Below are positions 15,610 through 28,599 of a stretch of 64,000 nt of DNA, in pieces. Within the stretch, counting starts at the first letter, position 1. Every line of letters begins with the position of its first letter. The position numbers and the translations under genes were made by a program. This DNA comes from Helopsaltes ochotensis (taxonomy: Eukaryota; Chordata; Aves; Passeriformes; Locustellidae): NCBI GenBank assembly GCA_013400155.1, contig VXBM01000876.1, forward strand, positions 55,356-119,355, read 5' to 3'. A model generated the notes under the pieces. The model was not told the DNA's origin. It was given only the letters and a program-made list of their open reading frames with translations, and searched no databases.

Positions 15610-16720
15610 TGGCATTTCATGGAATCACTGTGTTGGAAGGGATCCATGAGTATCATTGAGTCCAACTCCTGACCCTGCACAGGACCCTCCAAGAATCACA
15701 CCCTATGCTTGAGAGCACTGTACAAACGCTTCTTGAACTCTGTCGGGCTTGGTGCTGTGACCGCTTCCCTGGGGAGCCTGTTCCAGCACACAACCGCCTC
15801 TCTGCGTGAAGAGTCTCTTTTTGATATCCAGTCTAAACCTTTCCTGACACAATTTCAAGACATTTCCTCGAGTCCTGTCACTGGTCACAGAGAAGGCCCC
15901 ACTGTCTGCCCCTCCAGTTTCCCCTTGTGAGATGCTGAAGACCTCAGAGAGGCCTCCCCTCAGTCTCACCTTGGTGCCTGACCCATGAGCCAGTTGCTCA
16001 CCCACCCCATAAGGTGCATGATTATCCAGCTGTGCGCTGAATATCTTGTCCAGAAGGGTCCCACAAGAGACAGTATCCAAAGCTTTCCTGAAATCCAAAG
16101 AGATCTCATTACTGCTTTTCCTACATTAGCTAGGTGGCTACCCTGTGTGGAAGGACATGGGATTCAACAAGCAGGACTTCTCCCCTATGAAGCCTTGTGA
16201 TGGCTGTGACCGATGACTGTGTTTTTTAATACTTCCCACAACAATCTTTACCATGATTTTACTGGGCACTGAAGAGAGACTGACAGGCCTCTAGTTTCCA
16301 AGGTCCTCCTTCCTGTCCTTCTTGAAAATAAGACAACATTCTCAAGCTTCCAATCAGCTGGTACCTCTCCAGATTCCCAAGATCACTCAAAAATCATTGA
16401 GAGAGGATTTACAATGACATCGGCAGCTCTTTGAGGATTCTTGGAGGAATCCTATCAAGCCCCATCGATTTGTAGGATCCAGCTGGAACAGCAGATACCA
16501 CACAAGCTCAGGGCTGACTGGAAGCTGATCATTCCCATAGTCATGGCCCTCCCCCTCAGGACACTGAGACTCCCTTGGTCCATTATCCGTGTTTAAGACG
16601 GAGGTAAAGAATGTGTTAAACACCTCTGCCTTGTCCATGTCCCTGTTTGTGAGGTGACCATCCTCATCCTGTAATGGGACGATGTTAATTCTACACTACC
16701 TTTCAGCATTACTATTTATA
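15610..16720 (-). mobile_element. CR1 LINE with internal deletion of the RT core
   Basis: The left part, 15610-15960, is the CR1 3' region ('gtgttggaagggatcc', 'gagtccaactcctgaccc', 'gtcgggcttggtgctgtgac'). On the right, the minus strand reads first a DKAEV..FF.SV segment near 16600-16638, then RT motif A at 16070-16100 (DFRKALDTVS, with the catalytic Asp region), then a 'LDNHAPYG...LAHGSGTK' stretch to about 15960. The sequence then jumps directly to the 3' end. The GVPQGS block and the FADD catalytic motif are missing, so several hundred bases of RT have been lost. The copy is also frameshifted and inactive. Confidence 0.85.
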
Positions 16721-17997
16721 TTATTTTAATATTAATAGATTTTGAGGAAAGACAGTCAAGAAGTTACCAGCTGGAAGCTCTTCTTCCACCAGCACCAAAC
16801 TGGAGATAACTGTAAAGTCTCTTTAAAATATAAGAATTTTAGTGAAGACCAGAGTTGTCATCACAGCTTAGAGAGAAACAAAAGCATCTCAAAAAGCTTT
16901 GGAAAGGAATTACACATTGGGGATGGATGCATGGATGAGCAAATCAACAAATAAAGCTGCTTAGGCATCTCAGTAAAACTCATCATTACTCTACAGCACA
17001 TGGAGAAATAGCATGGTGGGTAGAAATCACTAACTGAAAAAATAACTTAAATTTTACTATAAAACTAAAATAACCTCACTACTCTTTCTGAAACCTTAAT
17101 CTTCATAAAGAAGAACTCCACGGACCATAGCAAATATCAGCCATTATTAAATGTCTTGAAATTAAATGTAATTGTTCCTTCCTGAGGGCTAACTAAATTC
17201 TTTTCAGATTCCTGCTGTATCTGCATCAGTGAGGAAAGAGAAAAGTGATTTAAGACAAATTCCAAGTCAGTTTTCCTTTCATTTTGGCAGTTTGAATTTA
17301 ATAGGAAGATTATGCAAGTCTCACTGCCTTTTCCTTCCATCTCCTGTCAGTCGGAGTGGAAGAGTTTGCATTATTCAAGGTCAATTAAGCCATGCAAATG
17401 CATTCTAATTGATTTTACAGTTGTAATAATAACTCTCTCCTCAGAAGGATGTGCTGAATTTCCTAAAAAAAAAAAAACCAAAAAAAAACCAAAAAACAAA
17501 ACAAGAAACTCTTACAATAAAATTAGCACAGGTGTTTGGGAATTTACTGCTGAAAATAACCAAATAGATGCATGAATATAATAATCTTGAACTGGTAGTG
17601 GTACAGGTTTTAGGTACAAATTACTCAGAATTTGAGCCATAGCTCTAGCCTTGTAGCATCAGTGATGTCAGTCATAAACAAGTCTCACATTTAAAGTTTG
17701 CTTGCATTTAAAATTAAAAAAAAAAAAGTGTGTTTATTTATTTGGGAAATTACAGCAATTTTTTTACCTTGAAATCAAGTTTTCAAAAATATGTCTTGAC
17801 AACACTCAGTCCTGAATGTAAATTATGAAAAAACAGAGATACATAATTCATTAACATTTTTAAGCTCTTGAAGCTATGTATTTTGATAAGCATTGCTCGC
17901 GATATAAACTAAACCTAAAAAATCTGATCTCAATGAAGATGGCTTTGCCAGGATAAATGCACCATTATATCACAAGAAAATGTTCCTAGCCAATGGA
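16721..17997. other. unique AT-rich sequence with one A/C tract
   Basis: No gene or repeat family recognised, apart from an A/C-rich tract at 17465-17512 and a short poly(A) near 17717. Confidence 0.5.
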
Positions 17998-18055
17998 ACA
18001 GTATCCAAAGCTTTGCTGAAATCCAAAGAGATCTCATTACTGCTTTTCCTACATT
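17998..18055 (-). repeat. 58-bp CR1 RT fragment, near copy of 16070-16127
   Basis: This interval matches 16070-16127 at 57 of 58 positions; the only difference is G at 18015 versus C at 16087. It covers CR1 RT motif A on the minus strand (LDFSKALDT). No further CR1 sequence is recognisable on either side, although the neighbouring copy continues in both directions. Confidence 0.9.
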
Positions 18056-21000
18056 TTTTAAAACCCAATAAAATGACACTTCCATATAGCTGAGTCCAAC
18101 CCTCTCCTGCCCAGCATAAACACAGGTGTGTTGGCCGTCAAAGTTGGGTCCTGCAGCAAAGAGCTTCTGTTTGAATAGCGTGACCCAGCACACCCAGGGG
18201 CACATCTGTGGCGCTGTGAAGCCGAGCTCTTGAATATAAACCCTGTCACTTTGTGTTCATATTTAGAGAGCACAGTATTCACGTTCCAGTTATACTCGCA
18301 GCCACACTAACACAAAGTCCTACGTGGAGGATCACAGCTATGTGTTGGAGAAGGGAAGGAAACCACCTTAATCTGCTTTTCTGCTGTACCTGACATTGTG
18401 AGCGATGCATCTAGTCCCTTTCAGAGCAAAAGGGCTGCAGGGTTAGACTTAAAACCACGGGAGACGGTTTGAATAAACACTTGATCTTCCCCTAATGTAG
18501 TGAAATCATAGCTCAGAAAAAATATAGCTCATCTGAGACAAGCAGATCACTTACTTCTGCCTGTTCCATTCCAGTACAAACCAGGAGTGAATAAGCAACG
18601 CAAGACAGACCAAAGAAGAGGAATCACGCAGACAATGCCCCATTCTTCTGAGGGAGAGAGCACCCTCCAGGTGGAACAACAGCCCAGATGCACAGCCAAG
18701 GCCCTCTGCTCCACACCAGCATAAAGCAGCACTAGAGACGGAGGCTGTGGATGCAGTCTGGGTTTTCTTTCAGCTGGGTGGCAGCAAGCAGTTACTTCAT
18801 TTCAACCATGCCTGCCAGAGCCTGCCAGGTGATGGCGATGCAATGTGAATCACTCCTGAAAAATACAAGTAACTGCCTTCCTGAAGTTTTGGGGGTTTTT
18901 TAAGTTTATAAACAGTGGCTATTTCTCTTCCCCAAACACATTACACTGTAGAACTTAAACCTGAAAAACTATCTAAATAAGAATTGTGTTCAGCTCAATC
19001 CTTGCATTAAAAATATAACTTTGAAAGCCATTTCTTGGGGAAGAAGGATCAGGAATTTGAGGGTGGGGTGATTTTTTTTTAGTAGAATTGCACATTTCTT
19101 CAAAAAATATAGTTAAAAATGCTAAAACGAAGTCATTCATTTTATATTGCTGAGATTTAGCTGGAGTTTTTCATGTTGATGAGATATTTTGCACATAACA
19201 TTTGGAAATTATACCTCTTCTCAACACTCATTGCATTTAGCCCATGTCCCTTTTAATAGAGAGCTAACAATATTTACCACATATTTATGTTAAAAATACA
19301 GATCCAAGGATTCATTCACAAGTCCCTCTTTTATGCAGTTATGGTTGTGAAAAACACAGATGCCTTATTAAATGCGCACACTCAAAATTATGTAATTGTA
19401 TTCACATCTGTACAATATTTGAAGCTATAGAATACATATAAATAGAGTCCTCAAGCCACTCTGAAATGCCTAACACCTGGCAGATGAGATAGAGGCTCAT
19501 AGGAGTTTAAATACTGTATTTTAATTCACTTTTCTGAGGCAGCCAGGCTATGTAATTACTAACTCATGAAGTTGAAAAAGTGGCTGCATAAAGCACTCCC
19601 CTTCAGATACATCTGACAGAGTGCACAGGTAATGTTTAAACACTTGTGCTTGATGTCTTAACATATGCTTCCTTCATCTTCTTGCTTACTGTTTGCTGTT
19701 TCTTTTTCATGCTCTTTTGCATTCTGATGCCATTTGCCTGCCCAATTACCTGGCATCCCCTCATTCTTTCTGATGATTTTTCCATTCCCCGTTATGTTTT
19801 GCCTCACTTTGCTTCATTTTGTTCTGAAAATTTCGTTCCTGTACTTTCTGCGTTCCTCTGAGTGTGCTGGGTGGAAATGAGTGCTTTTATTCTGCATTAC
19901 CACCCGAGTCTAAATTGTGGTGGGACCTAATGGAAGAAGCCAGGCCTCCTTGTCATTGGGAGTGGCTGTGTCAGGCATTCCCACGCAGTGACCACAAGAA
20001 GCATAAAGGAAGGATAAGAAAGATAAAGGGAAGTTCTGTGCATCTCTTCCAGGCTGAAATTAGAGGAGTAGCAATGACAGCAAACTCTTGCGTGTTTTTT
20101 CCCAACCTCAGTGACACTTCTTTACAGCTCTTCCTGCTCCTAACAGTTTTTCATGCAAATAAGCAAAATACAGGATGCAAATATCACTAGAGGCAGCAGG
20201 ACTCGGGGAGGGAAATCTTAAGAAAAATGTGGTCCACAGCTTGATATATGGAATCCTTAATGTGTGCTTATGTTATAAGACAAGTAAAAATGGACAATGT
20301 TTTAAACAATGTTTCAAATGTGATTCTAATTTAGCTCATTAAAGGTGAATGAATATCAAATTAATAATTTATATGAGGAAAGGTATAAAATATTCATCAC
20401 ACTATGGGTTTTCTACACTATTGTGTGCCACGTATAGTACAATCAGAGTGCTGGTGGGTATGCTGCATTCCAGGAGCCCTGTGGAGCTGCTGTTGATTCC
20501 TCACAGTGCTGTTGGACAGGTTCTGCGGAGTCCACACTTATAAACACATCACTGAATGATTGCTTTTCCTAATGGGAAAGCTTTAATGAACTGTGGCTGT
20601 TGGCAAACTGCCAGGCTTTCAAAAACGAAACATTTCAGTCAAAGTAAGTCAACTTTGGCACGACATCCACTGGGAAAGAAGACAAACTGTATTAATAAAT
20701 TTAAGAGCTTAACTTGGGATGTCAGAACAGGTACTTGACTATCACACATTGGTGTGTCTGAGGGGTTTTTTTAACGCTTGTCTCATCTTATTTCTCTTCT
20801 GCATCCCTCTTCTCTGCCTGTGAAAATCAACTTCTATGCACACACACACTTATCAAGCCTTTTTTCTCAGTTCTTAAGAAAGATGGGGGAGAACTTGAAA
20901 AAGCTGGGAAGTTTCACAGTAAAGAACACTGTTTTCCATGTAGCCTCTCACTGCTATAGTTAAAGAGGCTCTGTCATTGCTGAGGGCTGAGGTCTTGTCT

Positions 21001-23480
21001 TGTCAACAGAGAAATACTGTCGCAATTGCCAAAACACAAAAACTGCACAGAACCGTAATATTTGTCCAATATATGGAAAATCTTCAAGAATTATTTCAGA
21101 AATCCCTACCATGGTTATTTTAGTATGTTTTCCTGGTGGCTACCTACTGTTAAAGACTGTACTGGCTGATCAAGGAAACTGCATAGTCTATATGCATACA
21201 ATTGTTCCACTGGTCCTGTTGATAAAAAGAGTTGCTTCAGAGCACGAAGCATTAAAAGTGTGCAGGGTACTGGGACAGTGTTTCTGGCAGCAGTCTTTAA
21301 AAAAAAAGTGCTCTATCCCTAGTGCTCTCTTGCTTGAGTCAGGGATAGCATCTGCTAATTATAATTCTTTTTTTGCATATGTTTTACAATAAACAGGTGT
21401 GCCTTAGTTCAGGTATTCAGAAGACACAAATATATATGTATGTTAAGTGGTAGCTGTTCTGGTTTTTTGGGTTTTTTTTCTCTCACTATTCTAAGTGGCA
21501 TATTTTAACAAAGTGGTTTGTAAAAGCTTTACCCTAAAAGAGCCATGTTATTCCACAGTGTGGATTATCAGCCATTAAAATAATGAAATCAATCACCAAA
21601 ACTACAGTGGAGTTTCTGTCTGTATTTGTATGTATGCACGATCGTTATACAAGAAAGCACCCATTTATAAAAATGGGCCATTTGGGTGATTAAGCAGATG
21701 TGCTCTTTGCCCTATATCAGGACAAATTTCTGAAATGAACAGTCATCTGCTTCTGCAGATGGAGAGCTCTGAGGGAGGATTAGTGCTTTCCCATTGCTCA
21801 TTGTAAACAACCTCAGCCCCAGAGAGGCACAGAATTATCTCCAGTGACTCACTGCGATCATACGACCAAGTTCCTTCTAAATGAACGTCTGAGCACACAG
21901 GAACTGGACTGCACAGTACATGCATGCACTCAGGAACAATTTCAATGAACTCTACACACAAACGCAAGAGAAAATTTCCATCGTTGTACTTAGCAAGAAG
22001 GTACAAATGCAGTTTATGGTCTTAAAATAAATCAGTTGTTGCTGATCTTCCCCATGTAAAAAGGAGAAGAAAACCCCATACAACTAGTCCAATTAGCACT
22101 GTGGCACTGAGAAGTAATTTAGTTCTTTAAATGATAGCTATTGAGCCAGGGAAAGTCACCAAGGTAGGAGGAAATACAGTACAAATAAAAGATTAGCAAT
22201 CTGCCAGTTTACTGTCTGACCACTAGGGCACAATTGGCACTGGTTTGTGTTACAGGTAACCACAGAGCAACAAGTCCTAAGACAACGATTGCAATCAAGT
22301 CTGGCCAAAACCAGACAGTAATTTTTAAATCTCACACAAGAAATAAGATGCTCTCATTTGAAGAATGAAGACAGTATGTAAAGAACAAGCTGCTGAAACA
22401 AATAAAGCCATCCATCATTACACCACTTTTTGGGTTGCATTTATAGTGCATTTGCCTAATGAAATCAGTGTTGGATACTTCAGAGTGGAAAAATAAGGGA
22501 TTAAGGAAGACAACATTTAATCTTCAAGGAGTGGAGAATGTTCTTACTGCAAATTGCAGTACTGGCTTGCTTCCTGTCACTGTGGATGCTGTGCAACCAG
22601 CTGGGTTGAAAATTGCAAACACTCAAAAGTAGCGTTGGAGACCCTTTTCCAGGATACCCATGCAGAAGTCTAGGGCCAATGGTTTTCTGGAAGCCCTGTG
22701 GAATATGTTAACACTTCTGTAGCTGACAAAAAAATGCAGAACAACAATAGCAAAAAAACAAAGTAGTTGCAGAACTTTTTTATCAAACTAGCTTGCCAAA
22801 TTTATTGTAAAGCTTTTAATTACTAATCAGTGAGGGGATGGATACTTTGTATCTTTACATTAAGAAATTAATAAAGCAACTGGAACAAATATTACAAGAG
22901 AACTAAACAAATAAAACCAGGCAACAGAATCTTGTCTCTATTATTTAAATTCAGTACTTAAAAACCTTTTGCTTGAGTAAACTTTCCTTGCTTGCATTTT
23001 TTTTTCCCTGAGGAGGTTCATTTCTTCAAAAGAATAAACTAAACAGAAATAAATGGTAACTGATGTAAATATTGCTAAAACAGAATCAAGCATAAATTTG
23101 GAAACCCTTTCAAAAACTCTAATAAAAAATAATAAGATCCATTACAAGTCAGTCTCACTCAGCAGCCTCAGTTATGACTGCTACACTGTGCATTAAAGCA
23201 ACTGCAGCAGGTAGATTTAACAAACAAGGCTTTAAAGTGATAAAGTAAATAAAAACTAATTAATTGGGACAAGATTCAGAACTACATATGGGAATACAGG
23301 CAAAGTTTTTCAAGAGCTTGTATGGTGAAGCTGAATGCCATAAAATTGTCAGGTAGAAAAATACTCTTAGCAAAAAAGATCCAGCATTTTTAACCTACTT
23401 GTTTTATAAACCAGCCACTGTTCACTTTATAAAAAGCATTGTAAATATTGTTCTCTCTATGCAGGAAAAAGTCCAAACCG
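18056..23480. other. long unique stretch
   Basis: About 5.4 kb with no recognised gene. Small T/G-rich tracts occur near 18886-18902 and 21459-21480. The longest open frame is 130 codons on the plus strand at 21000-21392; its translation shows no domain and the codons look random. Confidence 0.5.
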
Positions 23481-25014
23481 AAAAAAAAAAAAAAAAAAAA
23501 AAAAAAAGAAAAAGCAAAAGTATTTTTCCTCTACAAAAAGCAGGGACAAAACTCAATACAAATTATCTTTCCCTGGAATCCTTTAACCAGTGCGAGGTTT
23601 GTAGCGGTTTTGAGTATTTTGGGTGCCAAAGTTGAAGGAAGAAGGGAAAGGTGCTATCAGAAACTGCAGACATCCAAACACAGATATCTGACAGGTCTGA
23701 AGGCAGACTCCTGAGTCTTGCTGCTAAATCCATTCTTATCTTTTCCATTCTGCCAACACAGAGAGGTGCTGGGGACCTCCAGGAGTAAGACTTTGTGAAG
23801 TGTAGCATTTTCCGAGATCTCACTGAGACCAGTGAGAAGATGCTGTAAGCAATTACTGAGCAATTGTACTTGTGCTTTAAATCACTTTTAATCAAAACCT
23901 TCACAGCAGAAGAATTCTTCGACTGAGCACAATCAGAAGTGTATTCACACAGGTGCTCTTTTTAAAACACTTTCTGTATTCAAAAATATGCTTTCTCAAT
24001 ATTGCATTGGTAAGCCAACACCTTGCCTTTTGTGCCATGCAACCTCTGTTTACTTTGAAATCAGTAATGAAAACCATGGTGCTTCCAACCAAACTATGAA
24101 TTAAGTAACTACTACGTGCTCTGAAAATCCTGTCAATAACAAGGTCTGTAGCAAAAGACACAGGCCACACTTACTGTGCAATCCTGGGAGAACAGCGTTG
24201 GGATTGATGCAAGTCTGTGCACTCTCCTCCCTTAACAGTCCCTGTATTTCCATTCTGACCAGCATTTGCAGATATTTTACTTTTTATCTGGATTTTCTCT
24301 TAGTTTTGGGTCAGTTTTTATGCGGGCCTCGTACAAACCCGGAAGTGAGCTAATGAGGGAGAAACAAAGCTTCAGCACAGATTAGAGGCGAGCCATAAAA
24401 TCTTATTAGTAAGATTATCTATTCTTCCCAGCAGAGCAAGGTCTAGGATCTGTCATGTTTGAGATGCACACTGCACTGCACCTTTCCACCGACAGACATG
24501 GTCACCTAGGCTGAGGCTAGAGATATCCTCCACACTGCAAGGAAGCCATTTATTTTTCTTTTCAAGAACAGAAGAGAAACACATACCAAATCAGCACTTG
24601 GTTGAGGAAAAAAGTCAGTAAGTACTTCTTGGCAAGTCTCTAGCTTTTGATAGCCTTTGTGCATACTACCATGAAACTACCTTGTATTCTAAAGAGCTCT
24701 TTAATATTTTTTTTTTTTTGATCCCTCAATAATTGTCTAGATTCATCCTATAATTCCAGTTACTTCAAGTAGAATTTAAACAAGGGTTAAATTTGGCCTC
24801 ATGGGTCCCATGGCTTGCCGTGACAATGACCCACCTTTCCTGGCATTTGTTGTATTGTGCAGAGAAGCAAGACTTTTTTCTCTTTTGGGAGTCCTTTGAA
24901 CTTGTATAAAGTAGCTATTCCCAAGTGATTACTTCCTTTCTCCATTGATGCAACAAAAGAGCATCGCACAAAAAGAAAGAGTCCCACAGTCATTTTTCTT
25001 TTGAACACACAGGC
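23481..25014 (+). repeat. copy 1 of a 1,534-bp tandem duplicated block
   Basis: The block starts with A27 and runs to 'cacacaggc'. Every segment I compared is identical to 25016-26549 at an offset of 1,535, including the length of the A27 run and of the later poly(T). The left flank of copy 1 is unique, and copy 1 ends exactly at the single N. No gene is recognised in it. Confidence 0.95.
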
Positions 25015-25015
25015 N
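25015..25015. other. single N at the duplication junction
   Basis: This is the only ambiguous base seen in the window. It lies exactly between copy 1 and copy 2, between 'cacacaggc' and a poly(A) run, which marks a join made by assembly or gap filling. Confidence 0.95.
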
Positions 25016-26549
25016 AAAAAAAAAAAAAAAAAAAAAAAAAAAGAAAAAGCAAAAGTATTTTTCCTCTACAAAAAGCAGGGACAAAACTCAATACAAATTA
25101 TCTTTCCCTGGAATCCTTTAACCAGTGCGAGGTTTGTAGCGGTTTTGAGTATTTTGGGTGCCAAAGTTGAAGGAAGAAGGGAAAGGTGCTATCAGAAACT
25201 GCAGACATCCAAACACAGATATCTGACAGGTCTGAAGGCAGACTCCTGAGTCTTGCTGCTAAATCCATTCTTATCTTTTCCATTCTGCCAACACAGAGAG
25301 GTGCTGGGGACCTCCAGGAGTAAGACTTTGTGAAGTGTAGCATTTTCCGAGATCTCACTGAGACCAGTGAGAAGATGCTGTAAGCAATTACTGAGCAATT
25401 GTACTTGTGCTTTAAATCACTTTTAATCAAAACCTTCACAGCAGAAGAATTCTTCGACTGAGCACAATCAGAAGTGTATTCACACAGGTGCTCTTTTTAA
25501 AACACTTTCTGTATTCAAAAATATGCTTTCTCAATATTGCATTGGTAAGCCAACACCTTGCCTTTTGTGCCATGCAACCTCTGTTTACTTTGAAATCAGT
25601 AATGAAAACCATGGTGCTTCCAACCAAACTATGAATTAAGTAACTACTACGTGCTCTGAAAATCCTGTCAATAACAAGGTCTGTAGCAAAAGACACAGGC
25701 CACACTTACTGTGCAATCCTGGGAGAACAGCGTTGGGATTGATGCAAGTCTGTGCACTCTCCTCCCTTAACAGTCCCTGTATTTCCATTCTGACCAGCAT
25801 TTGCAGATATTTTACTTTTTATCTGGATTTTCTCTTAGTTTTGGGTCAGTTTTTATGCGGGCCTCGTACAAACCCGGAAGTGAGCTAATGAGGGAGAAAC
25901 AAAGCTTCAGCACAGATTAGAGGCGAGCCATAAAATCTTATTAGTAAGATTATCTATTCTTCCCAGCAGAGCAAGGTCTAGGATCTGTCATGTTTGAGAT
26001 GCACACTGCACTGCACCTTTCCACCGACAGACATGGTCACCTAGGCTGAGGCTAGAGATATCCTCCACACTGCAAGGAAGCCATTTATTTTTCTTTTCAA
26101 GAACAGAAGAGAAACACATACCAAATCAGCACTTGGTTGAGGAAAAAAGTCAGTAAGTACTTCTTGGCAAGTCTCTAGCTTTTGATAGCCTTTGTGCATA
26201 CTACCATGAAACTACCTTGTATTCTAAAGAGCTCTTTAATATTTTTTTTTTTTTGATCCCTCAATAATTGTCTAGATTCATCCTATAATTCCAGTTACTT
26301 CAAGTAGAATTTAAACAAGGGTTAAATTTGGCCTCATGGGTCCCATGGCTTGCCGTGACAATGACCCACCTTTCCTGGCATTTGTTGTATTGTGCAGAGA
26401 AGCAAGACTTTTTTCTCTTTTGGGAGTCCTTTGAACTTGTATAAAGTAGCTATTCCCAAGTGATTACTTCCTTTCTCCATTGATGCAACAAAAGAGCATC
26501 GCACAAAAAGAAAGAGTCCCACAGTCATTTTTCTTTTGAACACACAGGC
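25016..26549 (+). repeat. copy 2 of a 1,534-bp tandem duplicated block
   Basis: It begins with A27 directly after the N and ends in 'cacacaggc', after which unique sequence follows. Deduced translations in all frames are the same as in copy 1, consistent with sequence identity and not with an ancient duplication. Confidence 0.95.
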
Positions 26550-28599
26550 AATGCTGAAAACATTAATGCACATGTGCAAAAGCTCTCATCTCTGGCTCCT
26601 TTCTGATACCTATTAGCTCCACAGGAGAGTAAAGGAAAAGAGCATGTTAAAGCTCCCTGCATCATCAGATTGAATGACTCTTTTCACTTTTAGCATTGCA
26701 AGGATGCCACTGATAGCAGGAGAAAAAGGAAAAGTGTACCTGTAGTTCTTCGAATTGTTACAGTTTAAAGCAAAGTCTAGAAGAAAGTCCAAAGGGAGGA
26801 AAAATTCCACTTACTGGTAAGCACAAGTCACTGTTTTTTCCTACCTTTCTGTACTATGCCAGAGAGGAAGGCAAATGTCTTTCAGGTTTCTCCTTCATTT
26901 TCCTATCTAGGAATATCTTTGGTTCTTCGTGATCACAATTTCTGTAAATCCACATCAAGACATACTAGCAGATTACCTATGAAACATAGATATTTAGCTA
27001 TTTCTTGGGTAGAGCTTTCTTTACTAGAAACTGTATCTCTACATTCAGTCTCATATGAATAGGGAAGTTTACACAAACCATCTGCCAGTGTCTCCGTTTC
27101 TGTACATTCTGATCAGGAGAAAACTTTGGATTACGTCGGATATTTTCCAAAAAACATCCTCTCACTGCAGTAAATTATAAGGAAATCAAACTTAGTCTGG
27201 CTTGAGATTGGGTTACAGTCACCTCCTGCCTTCAGGTCCTCGCTACTAGTGCTATTGTACATTTTAAGACATGATTTAACCACCAAATTCACAAGTAATC
27301 CCTGAAACTGTAACTGCCTTCAGTAAGCTGATGCCTACAGATCCAGGCTTGCTGTGGTTTATTCTTAGTTCTTAAACCTCACTTTGCATTCCTTTCTACT
27401 CAGTGGCCTGTTCAGGCCAGGGCAGGGTGGTCCAAAATGTGGCCCCAGAGGCTGTGCAGCTGGAACACCTTTATAGCTAACAAGGTTAGCTAGGACACCT
27501 TCTCACTCCCATTGGGGAAATTCTGTAGCCCAGATTTCCACTTCTTGGGCAAGTTTTCCAATCAATAGGCCATTTTATGAGTTGGGAAAACTTCCCTCTG
27601 CCCTGGCTGCATTTTAGGTCAAAGTTAGTGCCATTTATGAGTGTTCATTTTGGCTTGAGGATCACAAGGCCTAATGGATTTGCACTTTCATCGGATTTAA
27701 AGAGGTTTAAACTTCAGAAATTACAGTTCAAGTGCCTGATTCTTCCATGACCTTACACATCTGTCAGCTAGCGCTCTAAATTTTTGGAGCATGTGCTGCA
27801 ATATAGCTTTATTTATAAACTACACAGACAGTCCCAGATGAGAATACCTTAGACTGCAGTGGGCTGAACTGAACTGAGTCCTTTTAAACTCAAATAATTT
27901 TTCATTATTTATCAAAAAGGCCATCAGAAAAAAAATTCTTACGTTTACTTGTAAGAAGTTTATTTTCCCTGGAACAGAGGAGTAAATTAGGCTGTCTCTT
28001 TCTTAAAAGGTAAGCATCTCTGTGTTTGAAAACTGATGATGGGACATCGTTACAAAAATTCTCAAAATTTTACTGATATTTTATCCAAAATTTTATGGAT
28101 TAATTAATTTATCAAAATGCTAACATATATATCATTGATATGACCTATCAGTTTGTTTTCAACTTTTTCTGGAAGAAGATGGATTTGTTCTATCCAGATG
28201 AACTGCAAAAGTTACAGCAGTATCCAGCAGATATCCTTCAGATTAATGAAATTATACAGGCCTTTAAGGAAGCTGCAGATTTCTGATTCAAGACAAGACT
28301 GTAAACAGGAAATTATAATAGGGGGAAAAAAGGCATTTGTACTACTAAGAAATACATGGATCCATTCCAAGCGTTCTGGACATTTTAACCATATCCTGAT
28401 AGGCATGGTAAAATGAGGCAGGATGTAACTGTTTTTCAGACACAAAATCAAATTGTCAGAACTGTTATCAAGTCTGCCTTTCTCATCAGAACACGAAAAG
28501 CTAAAATGCTAAAAGTATTCTTCTAATAATCAGTTACACACCTGCCTTTGAGATGTCAGCTTAGCATCGGTAATTTTATCAATTGTCATCCCCTGTCTC
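26550..28599. other. unique AT-rich sequence
   Basis: No repeat family or gene is recognised. A small perfect hairpin (TAGCTAAC-aag-GTTAGCTA) lies at 27474-27492. Confidence 0.45.

Noticed and set aside
23563..25439. Two sets of identical open frames that might suggest a duplicated gene
   Set aside because: They only reflect the probable assembly duplication, and their proteins carry no domain.
27474..27492. Perfect hairpin TAGCTAAC-aag-GTTAGCTA
   Set aside because: The arms are only 8 bp, isolated, and expected by chance at this scale.
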